Shown: positions 1 to 7,852 of the stretch, in pieces
How the letters are laid out: every line of letters starts with the position of its first letter
How positions within the stretch are numbered: position 1 is the first letter of the stretch
Translations under genes and position numbers: made by a program
Assembly (NCBI GenBank): GCA_002869365.1
Contig: PKTA01000200.1
Location: 1 to 62,202 of the forward strand
Direction: 5' to 3'
DNA length: 62,202 nt
Source of the DNA: Marinilabiliales bacterium
GTDB lineage: Bacteria; Bacteroidota; Bacteroidia; Bacteroidales; F082
The notes under the pieces: model-generated
Seen by the model: the letters and a program-made list of their open reading frames with translations, nothing else
Database searches by the model: none
Told to the model about the DNA's origin: nothing

Positions 1-10
1 TAACTCGCAA

Positions 11-1231
11 CTATTTTAAGAACAAACAACTATCACCATAGCTTAAAAAACGGAAATTGTTTTCCATAGCGTAATTATAGGCCAGTTTCCATTTTTCCCC
101 GATAAGGGCAGAAACTAATAATAATAAAGTGCTTTTCGGTTGATGGAAATTAGTTATTAAACCCTTTGCAAATTTAAAATCATATCCCGGGGCTATCATA
201 AGGCGGGTTTCCCCGGAAAGAGAATCCTTTTCATTATGCTTTAAGTGATTAATTAATATATTGAGGGCTTCAATTGCATCGAATCCATCAGGAATTTCCA
301 ATTTATAGGGATCCCATTGATTAACTTGCATGCTCTCGTCTCCGTTTTCTAATCTGAGAGCCATCCAAAATAAACTTTCCAGCGACCGCATACTAGTTGT
401 ACCAACAGGAATAATAGTTTTATTGTTTTGCAGATTGGTTTTTATATTTTCTAAACTTTTAAGCGAAACGATAATATGTTCACTATGCATTTCATGATCA
501 GAAATCTGCTCAGCAGAAACTGGCTTAAAGGTTCCTGCTCCCACATGAAGAGTTAGTTTTTCATGTTCAATACCTTTGGTTCGTAATTCAGAAATTATTT
601 TATCGGTAAAATGCAATCCTGCAGTTGGTGCTGCAACCGATCCATCATAATGTGCGTAAACAGTTTGGTATCTGTTTTTATCACTTTCTTCTGCTTCGCG
701 GTTTAAATAAGGAGGCAATGGAGTAAGTCCGTTTTGTTCAATAATTTCATGAAATTTTATCTCTTCATTCCAAGAGAATTCCACCAGCCATGCATCTGAT
801 AATCGCTCTTTAATTTCTGCTTCAAGTATAATACTCCTGCCTCCAAACTCAAACTCACTACTGAGCCTCCCTGATTTCCATCTCTTGGCATTACCTATCA
901 TGCATTTCCAAATTACAGGTGAATGTTGTTGAAATGCCAGTTGGAAATCGTTGGTAGGATAATGTGGTTCAAGGCAAAATATCTCTATTGTCGCACCCGT
1001 ACTTTTCCTGAATTTTAATCTTGCTTGTATTACTCTGGTTTCATTAAAAATGAGAAATGAATTTTCAGGAAGCAAATCAGGTAAGTCGCTAAATAACTTG
1101 CTGTTAGGCCTTCCGTCTTTAAAATACAAAAGTTTGGAAGCATCTCTTTTTTCCAGAGGATACTTGGCTATCCTCTCTTCAGGAAGTTGATAATTATAAT
1201 CTTCTATTTTTATTTCACCGGGTGTAGACAT
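11..1231 (-). CDS. queA: S-adenosylmethionine:tRNA ribosyltransferase-isomerase QueA
   Basis: QueA transfers and isomerises the ribosyl group of AdoMet onto 7-aminomethyl-7-deazaguanine at the tRNA wobble position, giving epoxyqueuosine in the cytoplasm. The protein has 406 residues. It shows family blocks such as YDGSVAAPTAGLHFT near residue 197 and NFHQPKSTLLLLVSALIG near residue 359. It is longer than the roughly 345-residue enterobacterial enzyme, partly through an insert around the segment WDPYKLEIP. The start matches the QueA N-terminus (a YxLPEERIA block), and a TATTTTTG box lies 20 bases upstream. No other queuosine gene is in the window. Assignment is by recognition of family motifs. 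Confidence 0.95.
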   Translation of the reverse strand: MSTPGEIKIEDYNYQLPEERIAKYPLEKRDASKLLYFKDGRPNSKLFSDLPDLLPENSFLIFNETRVIQARLKFRKSTGATIEIFCLEPHYPTNDFQLAFQQHSPVIWKCMIGNAKRWKSGRLSSEFEFGGRSIILEAEIKERLSDAWLVEFSWNEEIKFHEIIEQNGLTPLPPYLNREAEESDKNRYQTVYAHYDGSVAAPTAGLHFTDKIISELRTKGIEHEKLTLHVGAGTFKPVSAEQISDHEMHSEHIIVSLKSLENIKTNLQNNKTIIPVGTTSMRSLESLFWMALRLENGDESMQVNQWDPYKLEIPDGFDAIEALNILINHLKHNEKDSLSGETRLMIAPGYDFKFAKGLITNFHQPKSTLLLLVSALIGEKWKLAYNYAMENNFRFLSYGDSCLFLK

Positions 1232-1250
1232 TATTGTTTTTTAAAGATTG

Positions 1251-1258
1251 CAAAAATA
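1251..1258 (-). promoter_or_regulatory. -7 box (TATTTTTG) of queA
   Basis: It matches the Bacteroidetes -7 consensus TAnnTTTG on the minus strand, 20 bases upstream of the queA start. No clear -33 TTG element is visible. Confidence 0.5.
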
Positions 1259-1389
1259 GTGTTTTCAGAATTTAAAATATGCTGAATATTATATAATTCG
1301 ATAACAAAAAAAGCAAGTTATCTTGTCGAGGTAAGAGCAGTGGAATACCTATCACGGCACGTAGGTGACACATCGCCTCATTAACATCG

Positions 1390-1545
1390 CTGTCATCTCG
1401 AATGAGGCACGACTGAGAGATCCCCCCTAATAACAAACCATTCATATCTATTTGTCAGGCAACGGAGAGATAACCCCCGGAAAAGTGGGTTTTACTCAGG
1501 ATTTCTTCCGTCGGACGGATCATTCTTCCTCCATCGAACTGACAG
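1390..1545. repeat. MITE/REP-like element with imperfect terminal inverted repeats
   Basis: The left end reads CTGTCATCTCGAATGAGG (1390-1407). The right end (1528-1545) is its reverse complement at 14 of 18 positions. The internal sequence contains GAGAGAT twice, and no ORF. It resembles noncoding palindromic elements scattered through Bacteroidota genomes. Family membership is from memory and unverified. Confidence 0.5.
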
Positions 1546-1639
1546 CCAATTTCTGGATTTGCACCTCCTTTTTACTAATTTAACACCTAGCCAGTCTGTT
1601 ACCTTACAACCTAAACCTCAACCTGTGATTCTGTTTTGC

Positions 1640-1770
1640 CCTTGTCACTTCCCTAACATAACAGACTCGCAAACTCATAGCTCACTGCTTTAGGCACTAT
1701 AGCACACTTTCTACTTTAGCCTTTACCCTTTCTACTTTAGCCATTAGCCTTTACACTTTAGCCTTTCCAG
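1640..1770. repeat. CTTTAGCC-rich degenerate minisatellite, site 1
   Basis: The motif CTTTCTACTTTAGCC and shorter TTTAGCC(TTTA) units recur irregularly, preceded by CGCAAACTCATAGCTCAC-like text. Similar tracts occur at 2815-2908 and 13967-14106, so this is a dispersed family and not one local slippage event. Confidence 0.7.
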
Positions 1771-1809
1771 CATTAACCTAAAATTAACATCAGCCATTAT
1801 GTTTTTATG

Positions 1810-1817
1810 TAAATTTG
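1810..1817 (+). promoter_or_regulatory. -7 box (TAAATTTG) of the SDR gene
   Basis: TAnnTTTG match 23 bases upstream of the start codon at 1841. The -33 element is weak. Confidence 0.45.
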
Positions 1818-1840
1818 AATTCTAATTAAACTTTAAAATA

Positions 1841-2764
1841 ATGCAACATACAATATTAGGAGCAGGCGGATCAATTGGCAATGCTCTTACATACGAACTT
1901 TTAAAAAGTAATTTAGATATACGTTTGGTTTCCCGTAGTGGGTTTTCGATAAAGGGTACTAATTCGGTTAAAGCCGATCTTACATCTTATGAACAAACAT
2001 TAAAAAGTGTTGAAGGTTCTGATATAGTTTATTTACTTGTAGGCCTTGAATATAAATACAAAGTTTGGGCTGAGTTATGGCCTAAAATAATGGAAAACAC
2101 TATAAGAGCATGTAAGAGTGTTGATGCTAAGCTCATTTTCTTCGACAATGTTTATATGTACGGAAAAGTTGATGGTAAAATGACGGAGGAAACCCCTGTT
2201 AATCCATGCAGTAAAAAGGGTAAAGTAAGGGCCCAAATTGCTCAAATGTTAATTGATGAATTCGAAAAAAGTGATTTGGATGTTTCCATAGCTAGAGCAG
2301 CAGATTTATACGGTCCTCATGCTACAAAAACAAGTGTACCCTATATTCTGGCACTCGAAAAACTTATGAAAGGAAAATCGGCTCAGTGGATGGCAAGCGA
2401 CAAAACCATTCATACTTTTACCTATACCATGGATTGTGCCAACGCCATGATACTTATGGCAAATGACGATAAAAGTTTCAATCAGATATGGCATTTGCCT
2501 AGTTATAATCCGCCAATAAATGGAAAGGAATTCATAGAAATTGCTGCAAAAGAAATTGGAGTAAAACCGAAATATTCTGTATTAAAACCATGGATGATAA
2601 AAATGGCCGGAATATTTGATAAAACAATTGCTGAATTAGTTGAAATGAATTACCAAAATAAATACGATTACTATTTCGATTCCACAAAATTTGAAAAGTA
2701 CTTTAATTATAAGCCCACTAATTATAAGCAGGGAATAAAGGAAACTGTTGAGTTTTTGAAATAA
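1841..2764 (+). CDS. NAD(P)-dependent epimerase/dehydratase family protein (atypical SDR)
   Basis: A 307-residue cytoplasmic protein that begins with a Rossmann fold: the dinucleotide-binding loop GAGGSIG is at residues 8-14. Later features of the extended short-chain dehydrogenase family are visible, including an NVYMYG segment near residue 103 that corresponds to the usual SSxxVYG, and an RAADLYGPH block. The classic YxxxK pair is not where a standard epimerase has it; the equivalent segment reads PCSKKGKVRAQ. It is therefore probably an atypical member that may bind NAD(P) without epimerase chemistry. It stands alone between repeat tracts, so context gives no substrate. Fold confidence is high; function is unknown. 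Confidence 0.8.
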   Translation: MQHTILGAGGSIGNALTYELLKSNLDIRLVSRSGFSIKGTNSVKADLTSYEQTLKSVEGSDIVYLLVGLEYKYKVWAELWPKIMENTIRACKSVDAKLIFFDNVYMYGKVDGKMTEETPVNPCSKKGKVRAQIAQMLIDEFEKSDLDVSIARAADLYGPHATKTSVPYILALEKLMKGKSAQWMASDKTIHTFTYTMDCANAMILMANDDKSFNQIWHLPSYNPPINGKEFIEIAAKEIGVKPKYSVLKPWMIKMAGIFDKTIAELVEMNYQNKYDYYFDSTKFEKYFNYKPTNYKQGIKETVEFLK

Positions 2765-2814
2765 TTGCATGCGGGTTTCGAGTTACGTTAGGTGTTGACA
2801 ATAGTTTTGTGAAT

Positions 2815-2908
2815 GCTCATAACTCATAATTCAACACTCATAACTTTAGACAATTATCGAACTTTCTACTTTAGCCTTTCAACTTTAGCCTTTAGCCTTT
2901 AGCCTTTC
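2815..2908. repeat. CTTTAGCC-rich degenerate minisatellite, site 2
   Basis: It contains AACTCATAATTC-like units and then about four TTTAGCC units (from about 2869). It runs into the 3' end of the convergent DAHP synthase gene. The last six residues (RLKAKG) and the TAA stop of that gene are spelled by the repeat. Confidence 0.75.
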
Positions 2909-3994
2909 ACCTCTATTAAAAATATCCGTCTGCCTTTGAATAGATTCCTTATGGATAATGTTGAGCATTCGCTTTAAAAATTCTTCTTCCAACTTAAGTT
3001 GAGAACCAATTGCAAGGCGATCTTCAATAATTCCTGCCCAGCGTTTCATTTGAAGAATAGTTATATCATTATCTTTTTTATAGTGGCCAATCTCATCAAT
3101 AATATCCATACGTTTTGCAAGTATTTGGAGTAATTCCACATCCAGTTTATCGATTTCCGACCTTAAGGTTTCGAGTTTGGATTCGAAGGCGATATCCCCA
3201 TCTGTTTCTCTGATTTTCAGAGCATCTAGGATTATTGCCAAACTTGCTGGAGTTAATTGTTGAGCGGCATCGGTAAGAGCAATATCGGGATTATAATGAG
3301 TTTCTATCATCAGTCCATCCATTTCCAGGTCAAGGGCTTTTTGCGAAACATCTTCAATTATATCTCGCCTGCCGCAAATATGGCTGGGGTCAACAATAAT
3401 TGGCAAATCGGGCACCAAGCGTTTTAACTCAATAGGTATTTCCCACATGGGGGCATTTCTGAATTCAGAACTTCCAAAATAATGAAATCCTCTATGGATA
3501 GCCATTATCTTATTTATTCCAACAGCATTTATCCTTTCGATGGCGCCTATCCATAATTTTAAATCAGGGTTAACCGGATTTTTAACCATAACAGGTATGT
3601 TGGTTCCCCTCAGGGCATCTGCAATTTCTTGTACCGAAAAAGGATTTACAACTGTACGAGCTCCTACCCAAACAATATCCACATTATGTTTTAAAGCCTG
3701 TTCAATATGCTCAGGGCGGGCAACTTCAACGGCAGTTTTAAGACCTGTTTCTGCCTTTGCTTTTTCCAGCCATTTTAAGGCTTTGGTTCCTGCGCCTTCA
3801 AACTCACCCGGGCGGGTACGTGGTTTCCAAATTCCGGCTCTAAAAACATTTACCTGCCTAATTTTTGCTATTTCTCTAGCGGTAATCAATATTTGTTCTT
3901 CATTTTCAGCACTGCACGGACCTGCAATAACCAAAGGTGTTCCATGTGGTTTAATCCACTCTTCTGCCAATAAAATATCCAAATCAGTGCTCAT
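2885..3994 (-). CDS. bifunctional 3-deoxy-7-phosphoheptulonate synthase / chorismate mutase (type II)
   Basis: This fusion catalyses the first shikimate step (PEP + erythrose-4-phosphate to DAHP) and the conversion of chorismate to prephenate. With the start used here it has 369 residues. Residues 1-270 are a class I-beta DAHP synthase barrel with GPCSAE at 25-30 and later blocks PGEFEGAGTKAL and VDPSHICGRRD. From residue 274 there is an AroQ-type chorismate mutase (LETLRSEIDKLDVELLQILAKR). The frame is open further upstream to 4027, but a -7 box at 3999-4006 would start transcription at about the codon at 3994, so I use that start. The last six residues come from an intergenic repeat, so the C-terminus is probably a recent, neutral extension. 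Confidence 0.93.
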   Translation of the reverse strand: MSTDLDILLAEEWIKPHGTPLVIAGPCSAENEEQILITAREIAKIRQVNVFRAGIWKPRTRPGEFEGAGTKALKWLEKAKAETGLKTAVEVARPEHIEQALKHNVDIVWVGARTVVNPFSVQEIADALRGTNIPVMVKNPVNPDLKLWIGAIERINAVGINKIMAIHRGFHYFGSSEFRNAPMWEIPIELKRLVPDLPIIVDPSHICGRRDIIEDVSQKALDLEMDGLMIETHYNPDIALTDAAQQLTPASLAIILDALKIRETDGDIAFESKLETLRSEIDKLDVELLQILAKRMDIIDEIGHYKKDNDITILQMKRWAGIIEDRLAIGSQLKLEEEFLKRMLNIIHKESIQRQTDIFNRGERLKAKG

Positions 3995-3998
3995 GCGG

Positions 3999-4006
3999 CA
4001 AAGATA
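3999..4006 (-). promoter_or_regulatory. start-deciding -7 box (TATCTTTG), leaderless promoter
   Basis: On the minus strand TATCTTTG is followed by CCGC and then the ATG at 3994. A TTG stands 18 bases upstream of the box. With normal -7 spacing, transcription begins at or within a few bases of the ATG. This excludes the upstream in-frame start at 4027 and implies a leaderless mRNA. Confidence 0.6.
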
Positions 4007-4060
4007 TGAAAACATGTAATAAAACAACTTTCATAATTTGCCTGATATTGTATAAATTTT

Positions 4061-4068
4061 TAGTTTTG
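4061..4068 (+). promoter_or_regulatory. -7 box (TAGTTTTG) with -33 TTTG
   Basis: TTTG at 4037-4040, a 20-base spacer, then TAGTTTTG; this is a good match to the Bacteroidetes promoter. It lies 23 bases upstream of the start at 4092. Confidence 0.6.
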
Positions 4069-4091
4069 AAAATCATTTAAAACCTAAAATA

Positions 4092-4823
4092 ATGAAAAAG
4101 TATTTTACCGAAAAACAAATTAATCTGTCAACATTTATTGGAGGTCCATTGGCCGGTGGCCTGATGTTATACAGAAGTTTTAGAAAACTCAAAAAGAAGG
4201 AAGAGGCTCGTATTGTTATCTCAACAATGGTTTTATTAACTACTATTTTTTGGGTATTAATGTTTAATGTTGAAAATGAAATAATAGGAAAACTTTCGGG
4301 GATAATCGTTACCGGAATCTTTGTTGGTTTGTCTTCATTTACCTATAGAAAATTCCTAAAGAACAGGATAAATGAAGAATTTGAAGAAGGAGCAAAAAAA
4401 GCCTCTTCATGGTTTATACTTCCATATAGTTTGGGAGGTATTTTAATATCAATCGCAATTTTATTTCTAATTGGAATGAACCAAGCTCCCTTTAAAGGAG
4501 ATGTAACAACTTATGGAGTAACAAATAATGAAATTTATTATGATAAGGGTAATATTGGTTTGGAATCCTTAAACAAAATTGCCGGAGTACTTAGAAGATA
4601 TGGTTATTTTGGTGATGACCAGCAAAACTCCGTTAGGGCAGAGAAAGTTGATAATTTAATGAAAGTTACAGTATTAATAAATGAAAGTTTTGTGGACAAA
4701 CCCGAAATTATTGAGGCATTAAAAGAGATGAAGAGTAGTATGCAGGTAACATTATCTATGCCTTCGCAAATTATTGTAGAATATTATGATTTGGGAGGAA
4801 ATGTACATCATAAGGTTTATTAA
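4092..4823 (+). CDS. hypothetical membrane protein
   Basis: I do not recognise a family for this 243-residue protein. The N-terminus contains a GGPLAGG segment near residue 16 followed by a basic linker. Hydrophobic stretches near residues 43-58, 66-82 and 108-128 look like three membrane helices. The last 110 residues are soluble, mixed alpha/beta, and end in the strand-like segment QIIVEYYDLGGNV. The Gly-rich N-terminal segment plus basic linker suggests a small inner-membrane protein with its C-terminal domain on one face. It has its own promoter and sits between unrelated genes. Confidence 0.7.
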   Translation: MKKYFTEKQINLSTFIGGPLAGGLMLYRSFRKLKKKEEARIVISTMVLLTTIFWVLMFNVENEIIGKLSGIIVTGIFVGLSSFTYRKFLKNRINEEFEEGAKKASSWFILPYSLGGILISIAILFLIGMNQAPFKGDVTTYGVTNNEIYYDKGNIGLESLNKIAGVLRRYGYFGDDQQNSVRAEKVDNLMKVTVLINESFVDKPEIIEALKEMKSSMQVTLSMPSQIIVEYYDLGGNVHHKVY

Positions 4824-4899
4824 TACATGTTTGTAAAACCTAAAAAAGTGATTTTAGGTACACTAACAACTGAATACAGTTAATATCAAATAAATTGGA

Positions 4900-4907
4900 T
4901 ACATTTG
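4900..4907 (+). promoter_or_regulatory. -7 box (TACATTTG) of the DEAD-box helicase
   Basis: TAnnTTTG match 19 bases upstream of the start at 4927. The -33 element is weak (a TTA about 17 bases upstream). Confidence 0.5.
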
Positions 4908-4926
4908 CCGATATATATTATAATAA

Positions 4927-6210
4927 ATGAAATTTAATGAATTAAACCTAAATCCTGATGTAATCGAAGCTATTTCTCATATGGGTTTTGAAAAGGCAAC
5001 ACCCGTGCAGGAAATGGCAATACCCAAAATTTTGGATGGTAGTGACCTTATAGCCTGTGCACAAACAGGTACAGGAAAAACAGCTGCTTTTATTTTACCA
5101 ACACTGGATCAAATATCCCGTGAGCATCAAAAGGAAACCAGTGTTCTGGTTATTGTTCCTACTCGTGAGCTGGCAGTTCAGATCGATCAGCAAATACAAG
5201 GATTTGCATATTTTACTCCTGTTTCATCATTGGCTGTTTATGGCGGCGGCGATGGTCAGGATTGGGTGCAACAAAAAAAGGCACTTTCAATGGGAGCCGA
5301 TATAATTGTTGCAACTCCGGGTAAACTGATTTCACATCTCGCCAATGGTTATGTGAAATTCGATAAACTCAAACATCTCATACTCGACGAGGCCGACCGT
5401 ATGCTCGACATGGGGTTTAATGATGATATCATGAAGATTATCAGTTATCTACCAGTTAAAAGACAGTCTTTATTATTTTCAGCAACCATGCCTCCGGAAA
5501 TTCGTCATCTTGCAAAAAATATATTAAATAATCCGTTTGAAATAAATATCGGTCTTTCCAAGCCTGCCGAAGGTGTTTTACAAGCTGCATATCTGGTTTA
5601 TGATACGCAAAAAATAAAACTTGTAAAATCGCTTATCAACAATAAGGATTCACTGAAAAGCATACTTATTTTCAGCTCTACTCGTAAAAAAGTTTTCGAT
5701 ATTTCAATTGCATTAAGAAATAAGGAATATGAAGTCGCAGCTATTTCCTCCGACCTTGAACAGGATAAGAGAGAAGATGTGCTTAGATCATTCCGCTCTA
5801 AAAACACAAAAGTACTCGTGGCAACTGACGTTTTGAGTCGGGGTATCGACATAAAAGAAATTGATTTGGTAATCAATTTCGATGTTCCCGGAGATGCAGA
5901 AGATTATGTACATCGCGTTGGAAGAACTGCCCGTGCAGATGCAACAGGGATGGCTCTAACCCTTATCAATGAGGATGATATGTATAAGTTTCATAAGATA
6001 GAACAACTTATCGAAACGGAAATCAGAAAACTTCCTCTTCCAAATGAACTTGGTGAAGGCCCTAATTGGGATCCTAAATTCAGGCCACAAAAAAGAGGAG
6101 GATTTCAGAAAAGAGGAAATTCAAAAAATTCCGGAAGAAAGCCTGATTTTAATAAGAATAAAAATAAAGGACGTAAGCCTTTTAATAAAGGAAATAAGAA
6201 GAAGGATTAG
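4927..6210 (+). CDS. rhlE: DEAD-box ATP-dependent RNA helicase, RhlE-like
   Basis: An ATP-driven RNA helicase acting on structured RNA such as ribosome assembly intermediates. The 427 residues carry all core motifs in order: Q motif (ATPVQEMAIP, about 24-33), motif I AQTGTGKTA (45-53, Lys51), PTREL, motif II DEAD (154-157), SAT and HRVGRTARA. Beyond about residue 385 is a short basic tail rich in Lys, Arg, Asn and Gly, typical of RhlE-type RNA-tethering extensions. The gene ends stop-on-stop with the convergent PrsW-type gene: bases 6207-6210 (TTAG) contain both stop codons. RhlE is the best subfamily guess from length and tail. Confidence 0.9.
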   Translation: MKFNELNLNPDVIEAISHMGFEKATPVQEMAIPKILDGSDLIACAQTGTGKTAAFILPTLDQISREHQKETSVLVIVPTRELAVQIDQQIQGFAYFTPVSSLAVYGGGDGQDWVQQKKALSMGADIIVATPGKLISHLANGYVKFDKLKHLILDEADRMLDMGFNDDIMKIISYLPVKRQSLLFSATMPPEIRHLAKNILNNPFEINIGLSKPAEGVLQAAYLVYDTQKIKLVKSLINNKDSLKSILIFSSTRKKVFDISIALRNKEYEVAAISSDLEQDKREDVLRSFRSKNTKVLVATDVLSRGIDIKEIDLVINFDVPGDAEDYVHRVGRTARADATGMALTLINEDDMYKFHKIEQLIETEIRKLPLPNELGEGPNWDPKFRPQKRGGFQKRGNSKNSGRKPDFNKNKNKGRKPFNKGNKKKD

Positions 6211-7283
6211 TTGCTTATATATCGTATCCCCAGAAGTTTGATCAAACTCCCTAGTATGGGAATATTTAATATCTTTTTCTCATCATTAGAATTTGAATTA
6301 TTTAGCCAACCCGCCAAATCATTTATTTCGGAGCTTAGATAAGTACGTTGGGTATGGAAATAAACTTTTTTGCCCTCATCAAGAAAGGTAATTTTTTCTG
6401 TTTTGTTTATTCTTTTTAAAAATTTTGATGGTTTAAGTGTTGGGCGATAATACTCAATCATATGAAAAATATTATCTGAGTTAACAATTGCATTACCACA
6501 ACTATCACAATATCCAATTTTAATTTTTTGAAATTCGAATTCATTGGATTTGAGACTTTTATCACATTTACAGCAATACAAAAACAGTGTATTTTGTGTT
6601 TTAACAAAAATGTCTTTGCTCATGTTTTGTCTGAATTTTGAAAATCCCAGTAAAGCTTTAAATAAACGATATTGGAGAATTATCAAAATAATGAAAACTA
6701 TGTTGAAGATTGGATTTAAAACCTCTTCAAACAAAACACCATCGTATAGTCCGTGTGCTAATGCTGCCAGGATTACTGATAGAATAATTCCGAGGTAATT
6801 TTTATGAACTCTTTTATGAATATAATATGCCAGGCCCATGTAACCTGAAAAAGAAATATGACCCATAACAGCAAAAATTGATCTCTGGACCAGCAGTGTA
6901 TAAGAATTGTTATAATTAAAAGTATAGAAGATGTTTTCGATTATTGCAAAGCCCAATGCTATTGCTGTAATATATATTACTCCATCAGCAATTTCGTTGA
7001 AATCGTTCTTGATAAAACTAACTAATGCCATTAGGGCCAGTAGTTTAGACAACTCCTCTATGAAGCCAATTTTGATAATTGCATCTACAAAATTATGTTG
7101 TACATCTACAAATTCATATAATATTAATGAAGCAATAACAGAAATAATTCCCCCAAAAATTGCAACCATCAATAATTTCCAAAAAGGTTCTTTTTCGTAA
7201 ATATCTACATTTCGAATTTTTAATAAGTATACCAGGCCTATCAAAGAGGCTACTATGATTATGCTAATACTTTGATAATCCAT
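6207..7283 (-). CDS. PrsW-type intramembrane protease with C-terminal zinc-ribbon-like domain
   Basis: A polytopic membrane protein of 358 residues. The PrsW (CPBP-related glutamic protease) signature residues are present: Glu76-Glu77 in FIEELSKL, Glu116-Asn117 in FAIIENIFY, His142 in GHISFSGYMG, and His177/Asp181 in LAHGLYDGV. At least seven hydrophobic segments fill residues 5-210. After them is a soluble tail with two CxxC pairs (CCKCDKS and YCDSCGNA), which looks like a zinc ribbon. Bacillus PrsW cuts anti-sigma factors, so a regulatory proteolysis role is possible, but no substrate is adjacent. The 3' end overlaps the convergent helicase by four bases, leaving no room for a terminator between them. 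Confidence 0.85.
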   Translation of the reverse strand: MDYQSISIIIVASLIGLVYLLKIRNVDIYEKEPFWKLLMVAIFGGIISVIASLILYEFVDVQHNFVDAIIKIGFIEELSKLLALMALVSFIKNDFNEIADGVIYITAIALGFAIIENIFYTFNYNNSYTLLVQRSIFAVMGHISFSGYMGLAYYIHKRVHKNYLGIILSVILAALAHGLYDGVLFEEVLNPIFNIVFIILIILQYRLFKALLGFSKFRQNMSKDIFVKTQNTLFLYCCKCDKSLKSNEFEFQKIKIGYCDSCGNAIVNSDNIFHMIEYYRPTLKPSKFLKRINKTEKITFLDEGKKVYFHTQRTYLSSEINDLAGWLNNSNSNDEKKILNIPILGSLIKLLGIRYISN

Positions 7284-7458
7284 TTGTTATAATTTGTTCT
7301 CTATGGTTAATGTTTTCTATTTCAAGAAAATGAATTAGGGATAAAGATAAGAGAAAATTTATTTGATTAGGATATTGAATAAAATTCTAGGATTAAAGTT
7401 TTTCCATAAATCATGAATATTAATTCCCATTTTCAGCAAAATATTCAGTCACATTCAC

Positions 7459-7466
7459 TAATTTTG
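7459..7466 (+). promoter_or_regulatory. start-deciding -7 box (TAATTTTG) of the ArsC-like gene
   Basis: The box lies inside the open frame that begins at 7413 and 24 bases upstream of the ATG at 7491. It favours 7491 as the translational start. Confidence 0.45.
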
Positions 7467-7490
7467 AGGTTTAATCAAATCATAAAAAAA

Positions 7491-7832
7491 ATGTATACTA
7501 TTTATCATAATCCGAGATGTAAGAAATCGCGAGCGGGATTGCAATATGTGAAGGATCGCACGGAAGATTATAAGGTTGTAGAGTATCTGAAAAATCCATT
7601 AACTGTAGAAGATCTGAAACTCATTTTAATGAGATTGAACAAAAGGCCATTTGAAATGATAAGAACACAAGAGGCTATTTACAAATCGGATTTTAAGGCA
7701 AAAAATTTCACCGATGAAGAATGGATGGAGATTATTGTAGAACATCCAAAACTACTTAAACGGCCAATAGTAATAAAGAATAATACTGCAGTTTGGGGAG
7801 ATCCGGCTGAAGAAATAGAAAAATTGTTTTAA
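7491..7832 (+). CDS. ArsC/Spx-family thioredoxin-fold protein (arsenate reductase-like)
   Basis: A 113-residue cytoplasmic protein beginning MYTIYHNPRCKKSR, with the single active cysteine Cys10 in the CX3SR arrangement of glutaredoxin-linked arsenate reductases and of YffB/Spx relatives. The conserved LLKRPIVI block near residue 85 supplies the Arg that lines the oxyanion site. An in-frame start at 7413 would add 26 unrelated residues ahead of this family N-terminus, so I choose 7491. It is followed 20 bases later by fumC on the same strand and is likely co-transcribed. No other arsenic gene is near, so true arsenate reduction is not assured. Confidence 0.85.
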   Translation: MYTIYHNPRCKKSRAGLQYVKDRTEDYKVVEYLKNPLTVEDLKLILMRLNKRPFEMIRTQEAIYKSDFKAKNFTDEEWMEIIVEHPKLLKRPIVIKNNTAVWGDPAEEIEKLF

Positions 7833-7852
7833 TAATATAAAATACTGATACA

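Larger units (their letters stand above)
1232..1840. other. gene-free stretch with two repeat families
   Basis: No convincing coding sequence lies here. It holds an imperfect long inverted-repeat element (1390-1545), a run rich in CTTTAGCC motifs (about 1640-1770), and the likely promoter of the downstream SDR gene (1810-1817). The flanking genes are divergent, so the promoters of both must lie inside the stretch. Confidence 0.7.

Noticed and set aside
3540..4019. 159-residue plus-strand open frame inside the DAHP synthase gene.
   Set aside because: It is antisense to a well-supported gene, has no family motif and shows the composition of a reversed coding strand.
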